A stretch of 64,000 nucleotides of DNA from Nostoc sp. CHAB 5824 (GTDB lineage Bacteria; Cyanobacteriota; Cyanobacteriia; Cyanobacteriales; Nostocaceae). The stretch covers positions 620,001 through 684,000 of the forward strand of contig NZ_JAIVFT010000002.1 in NCBI RefSeq assembly GCF_020829665.1, in the 5' to 3' direction. The translations under genes and the position numbers were made by a program. The notes beneath the pieces were generated by a model that saw nothing but the letters and a program-made list of their open reading frames with translations, ran no database searches and was not told the origin of the DNA. Below, in pieces: positions 34,427-42,780 of the stretch; the stretch's first letter is position 1; each line of letters opens with the position of its first letter.

Positions 34427-35827
34427 TTGACTGAGACAAACAATTTAAACTCTACCATCCAGAATGTCTCACGCAGGGAATTGCGAGATTTAGTGCGGAC
34501 TCAGCTGCAAATGCTCCTAGAAACAGGAGACTTGCAGGGAGCAAAAGCTATTCTCGTACCTGTGCAGCCTGCGGATATTGCTGAGGCGATTGAGGGTTTG
34601 CCAGAAGCGATGCACGCTTTGGCTTTTCGCTTGCTTTCTAAGGATGAGGCTATCGAGGTTTATGAATATCTCGACTATAGTGTACAAGAACGGTTAATTG
34701 AAGAACTTAAAAGCCAGGAAGTCCGCGATATTGTCGATCAAATGTCGCCGGATGACCGAGCTAGGTTATTTGATGAATTACCGGCAAAAGTCGTCAATCG
34801 TTTGCTAGAACAACTGAGTCCAGCGGAACGCCAAGCTACAGCCCAACTATTGGGTTATGAAGCTGATACTGCTGGGCGAATCATGACGTTAGAGTTAATT
34901 TCGCTGAAAGAAAACTTTACAGTATCTCAAGCTCTAGAGCGAATTCGCAACTTAGCTAATGCCAGTGAGATGATTTATTATCTTTATGTTATGGATGCGG
35001 CAAGGCGCTTAACAGGGATTGTATCGTTGCGGGAGTTGGTGACTTCTCAGCCTGAGCAAATTATTGGCGAAATTATGACGCGTGATGTGGTGTTTGTCCA
35101 CACTGATACAGACCAGGAAGAAGTTGCCAGATTAATCCAAAGATATGACTTTCTGGCTGTGCCTGTGGTTGATCGAGAACAGCGTCTAGTGGGTATTGTC
35201 ACCGTAGATGATGTCATTGATATTCTGCAACAAGAAACCACCGAGGATATCTATGCCTTAGGTGGTGGTGTGCAGTCGGGGGGCGACAACTATTTTCAAA
35301 TGAATTTAATGGAAATTGCTCGGAAGCGGGTTGTATGGTTATTGGTTTTACTTGTAACCAATACCATTACAGGAACGATTATTAAGTCGCAAGAAGACCT
35401 TTTAGCAAAAGTGGTGACACTGACGGCATTTATCCCTTTGCTGACTGGTACTGGTGGTAACGTGGGTGCCCAGTCTTCGACAGTCGTGATTCGCGGGATG
35501 AACACCGATGAAATCCGATCGCTTGGAGCATTGCAGGTAATTGGCCGGGAGGCGATCGCAGGAGCATTATTAGGAGGAATGTTAGGTACGATCGCTACTG
35601 TCTGGGCTTATTTTCTACAAGGACGATTAGAAGTAGCGATCGCTGTAGGTACTAGTCTGGTAGCTATTTCTATTTTAGCTTCTATCTCCGGTTCAGCACT
35701 GCCTTTTCTATTTCGCTACCTCCGTTTAGATCCAGCATTAATGTCAGCACCATTTATCACCACAGCAGTTGATGTGGTAGGCGTTTTGATTTACTTCAAT
35801 TTGGCGCGGGTAATTTTAAAGTTATGA
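34427..35827 (+). CDS. mgtE: Magnesium transporter MgtE
   Basis: A 466-residue Mg2+ channel/transporter. The N domain (about 35-140) has the usual helical repeat (EAIEGLPEAMHALAFRLLSKDEAIEVYEYLD ... FDELPAKVVNRLLEQLS), followed by YEADTAGRIMT and two CBS domains (about 145-270, ending GIVTVDDVIDILQQE). The membrane domain has about five helices and the pore signature LLTGTGGNVGAQSSTVVIRGM. Mg2+ binding to the CBS/N part gates the pore. Start is TTG 34427 with a GAGG ten bases upstream. No Mg-sensing leader RNA was recognised. Confidence 0.95.
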   Translation: MTETNNLNSTIQNVSRRELRDLVRTQLQMLLETGDLQGAKAILVPVQPADIAEAIEGLPEAMHALAFRLLSKDEAIEVYEYLDYSVQERLIEELKSQEVRDIVDQMSPDDRARLFDELPAKVVNRLLEQLSPAERQATAQLLGYEADTAGRIMTLELISLKENFTVSQALERIRNLANASEMIYYLYVMDAARRLTGIVSLRELVTSQPEQIIGEIMTRDVVFVHTDTDQEEVARLIQRYDFLAVPVVDREQRLVGIVTVDDVIDILQQETTEDIYALGGGVQSGGDNYFQMNLMEIARKRVVWLLVLLVTNTITGTIIKSQEDLLAKVVTLTAFIPLLTGTGGNVGAQSSTVVIRGMNTDEIRSLGALQVIGREAIAGALLGGMLGTIATVWAYFLQGRLEVAIAVGTSLVAISILASISGSALPFLFRYLRLDPALMSAPFITTAVDVVGVLIYFNLARVILKL

Positions 35828-35883
35828 AAAAAGTCATTGGTTATTAGTCATTAAGTGAAGGACAAAGTACAAATGACTGACTT

Positions 35884-36141
35884 TTACAATTCTGATGCCG
35901 TATCTGGAGCAACAATTTCGCCAGTACCTAATTGCAATATCATGTCCTGGTCAGTAATCAATCCGCTGAGTTCCTTCACTTGTAAATTCATTTCTTCACA
36001 AGCTTGTCTAAGTTCTCTGGCAAATTTGTTGAGGTCTTGACCATAGCCACATTGATAAGCAGCAGTTTCAATTCCTTGCTTGGCATTTGCTCTAGCACAA
36101 TCTACTAGTTCTGTGCCATTCAGTGGTGTAGGAGATGCCAT
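35884..36141 (-). CDS. Small conserved cyanobacterial protein
   Basis: An 85-residue acidic, helical protein with two cysteines: GTELVDCARANAKQGIETAAYQCGYGQDLNKFARELRQACEEMNLQVKELSGLI. No signal or membrane segment. I recognise it only as a conserved cyanobacterial hypothetical. It converges with mgtE, and its frame has sensible codon use and a proper ATG. Confidence 0.6.
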   Translation of the reverse strand: MASPTPLNGTELVDCARANAKQGIETAAYQCGYGQDLNKFARELRQACEEMNLQVKELSGLITDQDMILQLGTGEIVAPDTASEL

Positions 36142-36258
36142 AGACGTAGTTATTATTTATTAAATGTTTGCTGCTAGATAGATTATCAATATTTAAACAT
36201 TAATTCATCCCTCCAATGGAGGAAAATAAGGATGGAGTTAGAAGTGATTATTTTTTTA

Positions 36259-36333
36259 TCATTAGTCATTTGTCATCTGTCATTTATCTCAAGCGAATAA
36301 CTAATGACCAATGACTAATGACTAATGACTTAA
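36259..36333. repeat. Heptamer STRR-type repeats (taatgac)
   Basis: Runs of attagtcattt/gtcatct and then actaatgaccaatgactaatg units: short tandem heptamers in both orientations, characteristic of Nostoc intergenic DNA. Related traces occur at 5874-5892 and 39505-39520. Confidence 0.65.
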
Positions 36334-36342
36334 CTATTTTAC

Positions 36343-37224
36343 TTAGCCATTGACAACATCTCCACCGTTAACATGTAACACTTGCCCAGAGACATAAGAA
36401 CCATCATCAGAGGCTAAGTAGACGTAACTAGGAGCAACTTCTTCTGGTTGTCCGGCTCGTTGCATTGGTACTTGTTTACCAAAAGTTTCAACTTTCTCTT
36501 CAGGAAAAGTTGAGGGAATTAAAGGTGTCCAAATTGGCCCTGGTGCGACAGCATTAACGCGAATTCCTTTTGATACCAAGTTTTTTGATAAGGAGCGAGT
36601 AAAAGCAACGATCGCACCTTTTGTAGAGGAATAATCTAGTAACTGTGGGCTACCTTTATAAGCTGTTACCGATGTGGTATTGATAATAGAACTGCCTGCT
36701 TGTAAATGCTTAAGTGCAGCTTTAGTCATGAAAAACATCGAGAATATATTAGTGCGGAAAGTTCGCTCTAGTTGTTCTTTAGTAATTTCCTCAATACTTT
36801 CTTTCGGATGTTGTTCGGCGGCGTTATTGATCAGAATATCGAGTTTGCCCAACTCACCAACTGTTTGTTGTATAGCTTGCTGACAAAAAGTTTCATCGCC
36901 AATATCACCTGCAATGGTTACTGCACGACGCCCTTGTTTTTCTACCAAATGTTTTGTTTCTTTAGCATCATCGTGTTCGTTGAGGTAAAGAATCGCTACA
37001 TCTGCACCTTCTTTAGCAAATGCGATCGCTACAGCACGACCAATACCACTATCTGCACCTGTAATCAATGCTACTTTATCTTGTAACTTGCCGCTACCCC
37101 GGTACTGCTCATCATCTGCTTTGGGTTTTGGCGTCATTTCTGATTCAACACCTGGTGCTTCTTGCTGCTGTGGTGGTTGTAATTTTTGCTCTTTTTTCTC
37201 TTTTTGCTCTTTTGATTTAGCCAT
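36343..37224 (-). CDS. SDR-family oxidoreductase (YhdG-like)
   Basis: A 293-residue classical short-chain dehydrogenase with a charged N-terminal tail (MAKSKEQKEKKEQKLQPP), then QDKVALITGADSGIGRAVAIAFAKEGADVAI (TGxxxGIG cofactor motif), INNAAEQHP, catalytic Ser in TTSVTAYKGSPQLLDYSSTKGAI with the YxxxK pair, and VAPGPIWTPLIPSTFPEEKV. It belongs to the group often annotated as glucose or general-stress dehydrogenases. ATG 37224 is preferred because the upstream in-frame extension is not conserved-looking and crosses a low-complexity leader. Confidence 0.9.
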   Translation of the reverse strand: MAKSKEQKEKKEQKLQPPQQQEAPGVESEMTPKPKADDEQYRGSGKLQDKVALITGADSGIGRAVAIAFAKEGADVAILYLNEHDDAKETKHLVEKQGRRAVTIAGDIGDETFCQQAIQQTVGELGKLDILINNAAEQHPKESIEEITKEQLERTFRTNIFSMFFMTKAALKHLQAGSSIINTTSVTAYKGSPQLLDYSSTKGAIVAFTRSLSKNLVSKGIRVNAVAPGPIWTPLIPSTFPEEKVETFGKQVPMQRAGQPEEVAPSYVYLASDDGSYVSGQVLHVNGGDVVNG

Positions 37225-37896
37225 AGGTTTTGTCTTGGTAGTTGAATATTGAATGTAATTAAGTATTAGGTATTGGGAAAACTCTTCTTCAATCGCAATA
37301 GTAAACCTTGGATGGAAAATTCTATCCAAGGTTTGTTTTTTGCTTTGGCTCCCACATGCCATTTGCAATCTTAGGTGTATACTCCACAATGCTTGCCAAA
37401 CGTACTTATTGCGAGCAATTATACGCCGCTTACATTATTTATCCTTACACCTGACGCACGCTATGAACCATGACCACGAAAAAGAAGTACATAACTGTTA
37501 TGTTATGAAGGATTTCTCCTTTTCACTTACTTTCAAGTTAACTATTATGTTGCTGTACTTTATCGCTCCTTAGAGGTAATATAAACTTAAATTTGCTCAA
37601 CCTTAAGACGTAAAATAAATTAAATAAATAAGAGTTTCTGAATTAGTCTATAATCATCCTCCCGGCTCAAGAATTCTCCCATTTTCGATAAATAAAAATA
37701 AAGATTTATACTTTATCACTTCGTGGTTGTGAAAATACCTACTTTCATCCGATCAATTTTTGTTAATGTTAATATTTATTTAGGGTAATATCTGCATAGC
37801 CGCCTTTTTGCAAAAGTATGTGACAACTAGTCTCTAAACTAATAGCCCAAAAGCCTGTGTGGTGCGCTACATTGAGATTATTAGAGGGTAGGGGTT
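37225..37896. other. Divergent intergenic region
   Basis: About 670 bases between the SDR gene and the ATP-grasp ligase gene, AT-rich. It must hold both promoters. An imperfect inverted repeat (ccttggatggaaaattctatccaagg, 37308-37330) lies near the SDR side and may form a hairpin. No supported gene. Confidence 0.4.
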
Positions 37897-39498
37897 ATGG
37901 CAATACTAAATATTTCCGAGTTAGAGCAGGTTGAAAAGTTTCACCACTTACAATTAACCCTGAGCGATCGCTGGAAAACGATCGAGTCATTTGACAACAG
38001 TGAAGCAGATATTTTAATTATTCCCTCCCTGAGTCTTGACCAGCGCGAACTCCAAAAGATCGAAGGCTGCGAGCATTATGAAGAAAGATTACTATTTTCC
38101 TTAATTCGGTTGCAGAATCCCCGGACTCGGCTGGTTTATGTAACATCAGTACCGCTGCATCCTAGTATCATTGATTATTATCTGCAACTGTTGCCAGGAA
38201 TTCCCTTTTCTCATGCTCGCAATCGCTTGTTGCTACTTTCGACTTACGATTCTTCGCTTAAGCCTCTGAGCCAAAAAATTTTAGAACGCCCCCGCTTGCT
38301 AAAGCGGATTCATCAAGCTTTGAGGCTAGATAAATCATTTATGATCTGCTACAACTCTTCGCACTGGGAAGGCGAATTGTCTGTAAAATTGGGCGTACCT
38401 CTGTATGCTGCTGCACCAGATTTACAGATTTGGGGAACAAAAAGTGGTAGTCGGCAAATCTTCAAAGAAAGCGGAGTACCGCATCCAGATGGCAGCGAAA
38501 AAGTTTGGAACCACACAGATTTAGCAAAAGCTACTAGTGATTTGTGGGAACGACAACCGACATTAAAACGGGTAGTGGTAAAACTCAACGAAGGCATTTC
38601 TGGAGAGGGAAATGCATTGCTGGATTTTAGACCGATTGAGAATGTAGCACCCGGTAAAGGGACTCATGCCGAAAGGGTAGCAGCAATTGGCGATCGCTTC
38701 TCAACATTGCGCTTTCAAGCAAAACAAGAAACTTGGGACAATTTTTCCGGAAGAATCCCTGAATTAGGGGCAATTTCCGAAGCATTTGTGGAAGGGGAAA
38801 TTAAGCGATCGCCCAGCGTTCAAGGACGGATCACACCCACTGGCGAAGTGGAAATCCTTTCAACCCACGACCAAATTCTTGGAGGCCCAGATGGTCAGAT
38901 TTATCTTGGTTGCCGCTTTCCGGCTGATGAAAGCTATCGATTGCAATTACAGCAATTGGGACTACAAGTTGGCAGAAAGTTAGCAGAGAAAGGCACTTTA
39001 GAGCGATTTGGCGTAGATTTTATCGCCGTTGACAAGGGTAACGGAGAGTGGGATATTCAGGCGATCGAAATTAACCTGCGTAAAGGCGGCACAACTCATC
39101 CATTCATGACCCTGAAATTATTAACGAACGGTCGCTATGACCTTTCCACGGGTTTATTTTATAGTCAGCAAGGTCGTCCTAAATATTACATTGCCACTGA
39201 TAATCTCCAAAAAGAGCGCTATCAGGGATTATTACCTAATGATTTGATGGATATTATCGCTCACCACAGACTACACTTCGACAGTGGTACTGAAACTGGC
39301 ACAGTGTTTCATCTTATGGGTTGCCTTTCGCAGTTCGGCAAGTTGGGATTAACCAGCATCGGTGATTCCCCGCAACAAGCACAAGATATTTATAACAAAG
39401 TTGTCAAAGTTCTGGATGAAGAAACCCGCAGCGAAAATCATGATTTCTCGGTGGTTTCAAATTATTCCTTTCCCGTAGCTTGGGATGAATATAGTTAA
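37897..39498 (+). CDS. PGM1-related ATP-grasp peptide ligase
   Basis: A 533-residue protein with an N-terminal Rossmann-like part (about 1-150), an ATP-grasp core (KVWNHTDLAKATSDLWERQPTLKRVVVKLNEGISGEGNALLDF; later ERFGVDFIAVDKGNGEWDIQAIEINLRKGGTTHPFMTLKLL with the metal-ligand Glu/Asn) and a C-terminal domain (TETGTVFHLMGCLSQFGKLGLTSIGDSPQQAQDIY). This matches proteins named after the peptide ligase PGM1 of pheganomycin synthesis. The substrate here is unknown; no obvious precursor peptide or partner enzyme is adjacent. Confidence 0.85.
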   Translation: MAILNISELEQVEKFHHLQLTLSDRWKTIESFDNSEADILIIPSLSLDQRELQKIEGCEHYEERLLFSLIRLQNPRTRLVYVTSVPLHPSIIDYYLQLLPGIPFSHARNRLLLLSTYDSSLKPLSQKILERPRLLKRIHQALRLDKSFMICYNSSHWEGELSVKLGVPLYAAAPDLQIWGTKSGSRQIFKESGVPHPDGSEKVWNHTDLAKATSDLWERQPTLKRVVVKLNEGISGEGNALLDFRPIENVAPGKGTHAERVAAIGDRFSTLRFQAKQETWDNFSGRIPELGAISEAFVEGEIKRSPSVQGRITPTGEVEILSTHDQILGGPDGQIYLGCRFPADESYRLQLQQLGLQVGRKLAEKGTLERFGVDFIAVDKGNGEWDIQAIEINLRKGGTTHPFMTLKLLTNGRYDLSTGLFYSQQGRPKYYIATDNLQKERYQGLLPNDLMDIIAHHRLHFDSGTETGTVFHLMGCLSQFGKLGLTSIGDSPQQAQDIYNKVVKVLDEETRSENHDFSVVSNYSFPVAWDEYS

Positions 39499-39591
39499 GG
39501 TTCGAGTCATTAGTCATTGGTAGGACTTACGCAGAAGAGATCCCCTAACCCGCTTAAAAAGTTGGCTCTTTCAGATCCCCCCTTTTTAAGG

Positions 39592-39985
39592 CTACGGTGT
39601 ATACACAAGTCTGAAATAGTTTACTCACCTGGTTTTTCGTGTCAGTTTTACCCCACCCTAACCCTCCCCGATGTATTGGGGAGGGAACTAGATTCCTATT
39701 TCCCTCAGGGCAAACGCATCATGTCAACAAGATATTATGATTATCAATAAGCTCAATAATAGTCGCATTAATTGCTGCTTATTGACAGAGATTTAGGCGT
39801 AAGCGTAGCCCGCCGCAGGCATCGTTTTGGGGCTTAAAAAATAATCAAAGCCAAAAGGAAAGATTTTTTCGTTAGTTCTTAACCTTCATTGTGATCAAGA
39901 GTAATTTAGATGCGTTTGCCCTGCTATTTCCCCCCAATATATCGGGGGGATTAAGGGGGGTAATTTGACTTGTGTATACACGTAG
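39592..39985. mobile_element. Second family A MITE-like element, 394 bp
   Basis: Left end CTACGGTGTATACACAAGTC (39592-39611) and right end gacttgtgtatacacgtag (39967-39985, one base missing). It is flanked by cctttttaagg / cctttttaacg, ten of eleven bases alike. Inside, gggcaaacgcatc (39708-39720) and gatgcgtttgccc (39910-39922) mark a second nested layer, and within that sits an inverted family C palindrome (about 39795-39825). The last 60 bases are nearly the same as 27385-27443. Confidence 0.75.
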
Positions 39986-39993
39986 CCTTTTTA

Positions 39994-40080
39994 ACGTGAG
40001 TTCGATGGAACTAAAAAATGGCAGGAGGTAGAGCAGACAAATCTTTTGGGTAAATATCAATGGAAGGTTTTTTAGGCAAA
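39994..40080. repeat. 87-bp IS982 end fragment (identical to 40822-40908)
   Basis: These 87 bases are identical to the left end of the IS982 element at 40822, including its terminal inverted repeat and the last transposase codons. The fragment stops abruptly at 40080 and joins unrelated sequence, so it is a truncated copy or one side of a rearrangement. Confidence 0.85.
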
Positions 40081-40193
40081 AATGAGCGAACGTACAGTAA
40101 TAAAGTGCTGGTTTCGTTGATTTGCGCTCCGGCATACAGGCAGATACCGTACAAAACGCGATTGCGCTCGTTGACAAAACCTTCGCTGAACAG
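40081..40193 (-). pseudogene. Fragment of a small tyrosine recombinase/integrase
   Basis: On the minus strand this stretch translates to LFSEGFVNERNRVLYGIC then LYAGAQINETSTLLYVRSFL. It resembles the early part of short cyanobacterial tyrosine recombinases, where LFGICLFTACRINEACTL-like sequence occurs near the N-terminus. It is cut off at 40081 by IS982 sequence and has a stop just upstream (TAG next to 40193), so it is a remnant. Identification is from memory of the family and is tentative. Confidence 0.4.
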
Positions 40194-40429
40194 CTAGGTG
40201 ATACCTTCCCTTCGGGTTTCAAGATTTCTGTTTACCTGCGGAATGTAGGTTTTACGCCTGTGAATAAATTGATTTCACTTATACCTATATAGAAATAGAA
40301 GGAGGGCATATGTCCTCTAGGTTCAAAAAACAGATATGACTCAATTACGTAATTAGACTTTTGTCAATACGTAAGTCCTAGAGTCTAACTTTTTACTGAA
40401 CAATAAATCTTAGTAGGAAATACAAACTC

Positions 40430-40600
40430 ATGGCAAATGAATTCGATAACTTAGCTAATGGACGTGCCGCATTTGAATGTTTGGGAAATATACCAGGTCC
40501 TAAATTTTTAGATGGTAGAACAGCAGATGGAACTGTAGGGTTAGCACCTGATACAGGAGAAAATTTCAGTGGTACTAGATGGAGATTAAAGATTTTCTAA
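40430..40600 (+). CDS. 56-residue protein, single copy of a carbohydrate/beta-repeat-like unit
   Basis: ATG 40430 to TAA 40598-40600 encodes 56 residues, MANEFDNLANGRAAFECLGN followed by IPGPKFLDGRTADGTVGLAP and DTGENFSGTRWRLKIF. The phrases LGN-PGPKFLDGRTADGTVGLAP and GTRWR match a roughly 50-residue unit that I recall as repeated several times in longer proteins of other bacteria. Here it is a single, intact unit. AGGA is 10-15 bases upstream and a terminator hairpin follows at 40713. It sits in a mobile-element nest, yet is undamaged. Function unknown. Confidence 0.6.
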   Translation: MANEFDNLANGRAAFECLGNIPGPKFLDGRTADGTVGLAPDTGENFSGTRWRLKIF

Positions 40601-40712
40601 TCTAACATCGTAGTTGACTCCTTTTTATACAAAAGTCTTTATTTAAAGTTCTAAAAACTTTTTACATACTTTATGTATAAATTTTGGAATCAAATTAGGA
40701 AACTAACACTAT

Positions 40713-40754
40713 AAACCACACTTAATTTTCTAATTTTTGGAAAACGTGTGGTTT
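40713..40754 (+). terminator. Hairpin terminator after the 56-residue gene
   Basis: aaaccacac (40713-40721) pairs with gtgtggttt (40746-40754) across a 24-base AT-rich loop, and is followed by ttcccttttccc. It lies about 110 bases past the stop codon. A T-tail is present but interrupted. Confidence 0.5.
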
Positions 40755-40821
40755 TTCCCTTTTCCCGACATTCTCCCCAACCGGAGACAGCATAGACAAG
40801 CTTGCAGCCGCACCTAACACC

Positions 40822-41929
40822 ACGTGAGTTCGATGGAACTAAAAAATGGCAGGAGGTAGAGCAGACAAATCTTTTGGGTAAATATCAATGGAAGGTTTTT
40901 TAGGCAAATAAGTATAAACGGCTAAACCCGCTATCAAATTAACCAAAAAGTTAAATGGACTACGGTGGCGAGAGTGTTCGATTTGACAGATGTTTTTAAG
41001 ATGTCATTGACGGACTCAATCACGGCTCGTTTACGTAACAGAATCTTATCAATCAGTTTTACCAAACGATTTTTCATTTTATTCTTAGATTTTGTGACTA
41101 ACTGCAATCCTCGCTCATATAACTCCTCAAATAGTTTTTGGGAGATGTATCCTCTATTACCAAACAGTTTACCAATTAAGTCTTTAGTCATATCTGGAAC
41201 TGGCTTTCGGTCATCCACATTGGCAGGAGTTAACTGAAATGCTAGTAATTCTCCGCAATCATTAATAATCAAATGGAGTTTAAACCCAAAGTGCCAGCCC
41301 ACAGAATTTTTGCCCCATTTCACTAATCCTTTAAAAACAAGAGTGAGAATGTGCCCGACAGTTGTGACAAACATTAATTGGCGTGGAATCGATAAAGCTA
41401 ATCCCTGTAATTTCCTTTGTACGTGTATGTAAAACAACATAATAGTATTAAGCACCTTCGCGTAGCGTCTCGAAGAGAAGGCATCAATTCCACAAACCGA
41501 GTGTAGCTGACCAAATTGGGAAATGCTTTACGCCAACTAGAAAGCACATGCAGGGTATAGAATTCCTTAAAAGTCTTATAACCACTGCCATGAAATGCGA
41601 TGACTATTGTCATTACTTCTGATAGATGCATCCGGAAAGTGCTACGCCTTTCTCCTGTTGTTGATGGCAATTGTGCTACTTGCAGCCAGAGATTTTCCCA
41701 TTGATTACAGAAATCATCTACGTCGCAGAAAATTTGTGTGATATCAAGGCGAGATACAATGGTAGACATAGCCGAGACCTTGATTTTTCTTACATATTTT
41801 TAGTCTCGGCGTTTTTTTGTGAGTTTTTTACCGATTCTCAATTAATCTTAGCGATCGCTTCCGCCTGCCCACTTGAGTAAATTCATATATAGCAACCTTT
41901 TTGGGCTTTCCTATCCGTCGAACTCACGT
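40822..41929 (-). mobile_element. IS982-family insertion sequence, degenerate
   Basis: An 1108-bp element with 16-bp terminal inverted repeats that differ at one position (acgtgagttcgatgga at 40822-40837; complement of acgtgagttcgacgga at 41914-41929). It carries one transposase gene on the minus strand, broken by frameshifts. The left 87 bp are duplicated at 39994-40080. CTTTTTAA follows the right end and also precedes the duplicated left end, suggesting that the original insertion spanned 39994-41929. Confidence 0.8.
40839..41769 (-). pseudogene. IS982-family transposase, frameshifted
   Basis: Start ATG 41769 gives MSTIVSRLDITQIFCDVDDFCNQ, then SEVMTIVIAFHGSGYKTFKEFY and NLVSYTRFVELMPS. 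Here a palindromic repeat (41454-41481, cttcgcgtagcgtctcgaag) interrupts the gene. The catalytic IDSTPINVC sequence survives in another frame (around 41360-41400), followed after a further shift by FKGLVKWGKNSVGWHFGFKLHLIIND and GNRGYISQKLFEELY. The end, [20 protein letters not shown] to LSALPPAIF, is again in another frame, ending at TAG 40839. At least three shifts, so inactive. Confidence 0.85.
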
Positions 41930-42242
41930 CTTTTTAAGGGGGGTTAGGGGGGAGTGCGCTTCGCGCACGCTACGCGAACGAGGTTTCAGTTTTCACTGCG
42001 TAAGCCCTAATTGGTATTAATGACTTTGGAGGTGGGTGAGATAGCCGATTTTCTTTGAGGGTTTGAAACCCACAAAGGTAAGTAAAGCCTAGTATAAACA
42101 AGCCAGCGCTGTGCGGGGGTTCCTGCCGTACCCCTACGGGAAGCAAACTACGCGCAGGGTCTCCCCTTTTCTACGAGACGCTACGCGAAGGGAGAAGAGA
42201 CTGGCGTGCAGTTTCTAACCGCCCTTTTAAGTAATTAGCTGA

Positions 42243-42749
42243 TTAGTTCTGAATCTGCCCGCTATTAGGTAAATCTTGCTGGTTACTTGGCTCTTTACGA
42301 GATTGGAATTGAGTATATATATAGGTTACTAATGCTAAAGTCAGCCCAATAGCTAAGACCACTCCCACGATTCGCAAGAAATTGGGAGTAATTCTCGTAG
42401 CTAGCTGCCCACTTAGCCTTGGTTGGTAGATAGTGTCATCCGTTCGCACTTGTGGTCTGCCTTGATTGGATGCACGTCGCGGTTGATACAAGGTCACATC
42501 TGGCGGCACTTGTGGTCTACCTTGATTAGATCCAGGTCGCGGTTGAAACAAGGTCTTATCTGGCGGCACTTGCTGCCCGCCTTGATTAGATCCAGGTCGT
42601 GGTTGAAACAACGTCTTATCTGGTGGCACTTGTTGCCCGCCTTGATTAGACGCAGGTCGCGGTTGAAACAACGTCTTATCTGGTGGCACTTGTTGCCCGC
42701 CTTGATTAGACGCAGGTCGCGGTTGAAACAACGTCTTATCTGGTGGCAC
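42243..42749 (-). CDS. C-terminal part of the Ser/Thr kinase, in shifted frame
   Basis: About 168 residues: five copies of a 20-residue proline/glutamine repeat (VPPDKTLFQPRPxSNQGGQQ), a membrane helix (FLRIVGVVLAIGLTLALVTYIYT) and a short polar tail. It is the natural continuation of the kinase gene at 42494-44155, which loses the frame at 42786-42790. The repeat reads continuously in this frame back to that point; there is no true start codon. If the shift is real, this part is untranslated; if it is a sequencing error, the kinase is membrane anchored. Confidence 0.6.
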   Translation of the reverse strand: MPPDKTLFQPRPASNQGGQQVPPDKTLFQPRPASNQGGQQVPPDKTLFQPRPGSNQGGQQVPPDKTLFQPRPGSNQGRPQVPPDVTLYQPRRASNQGRPQVRTDDTIYQPRLSGQLATRITPNFLRIVGVVLAIGLTLALVTYIYTQFQSRKEPSNQQDLPNSGQIQN

Positions 42750-42780
42750 TTGTTGCCCGCCTTGATTAGACGCAGGTCGC
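42481..42780. repeat. Five tandem 60-bp coding repeats
   Basis: Five consecutive 60-bp units starting ggttga(a/t)acaa; those at 42661-42720 and 42721-42780 are identical and 42601-42660 nearly so, while 42481 and 42541 are more diverged. A related partial unit precedes them. A second repeat type (about 72 bp, gtttcgtgatttgaaccttg) lies at 42866-43160. Both lie in the linker of the kinase. Confidence 0.9.

Larger units (their letters stand above)
39522..42008. mobile_element. Composite nest of mobile elements with AGGACTTACGCAG-type ends
   Basis: The outermost layer is a palindromic repeat whose ends are aggacttacgcag (39522-39534) and ctgcgtaagccct (41996-42008), with arms rich in C/G runs (cttaaaaag / ctttttaagggggg). 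Into its middle have gone a family A element (39592-39985) and IS982-type sequence (39994-41929). CTTTTTAA is found at 39987-39994 and 41930-41937, consistent with a target duplication around the IS material. Partial ends of the outer repeat also appear at about 40363-40373. Confidence 0.6.

Noticed and set aside
37340..37573. Plus-strand 77-codon frame between the SDR and ATP-grasp genes
   Set aside because: Overlaps the 5' region of the SDR gene, poor codon pattern, no family likeness.
39872..40222. Minus-strand 116-codon frame
   Set aside because: It crosses the end of a MITE-like element, an IS end fragment and an integrase remnant in other frames; chance frame.
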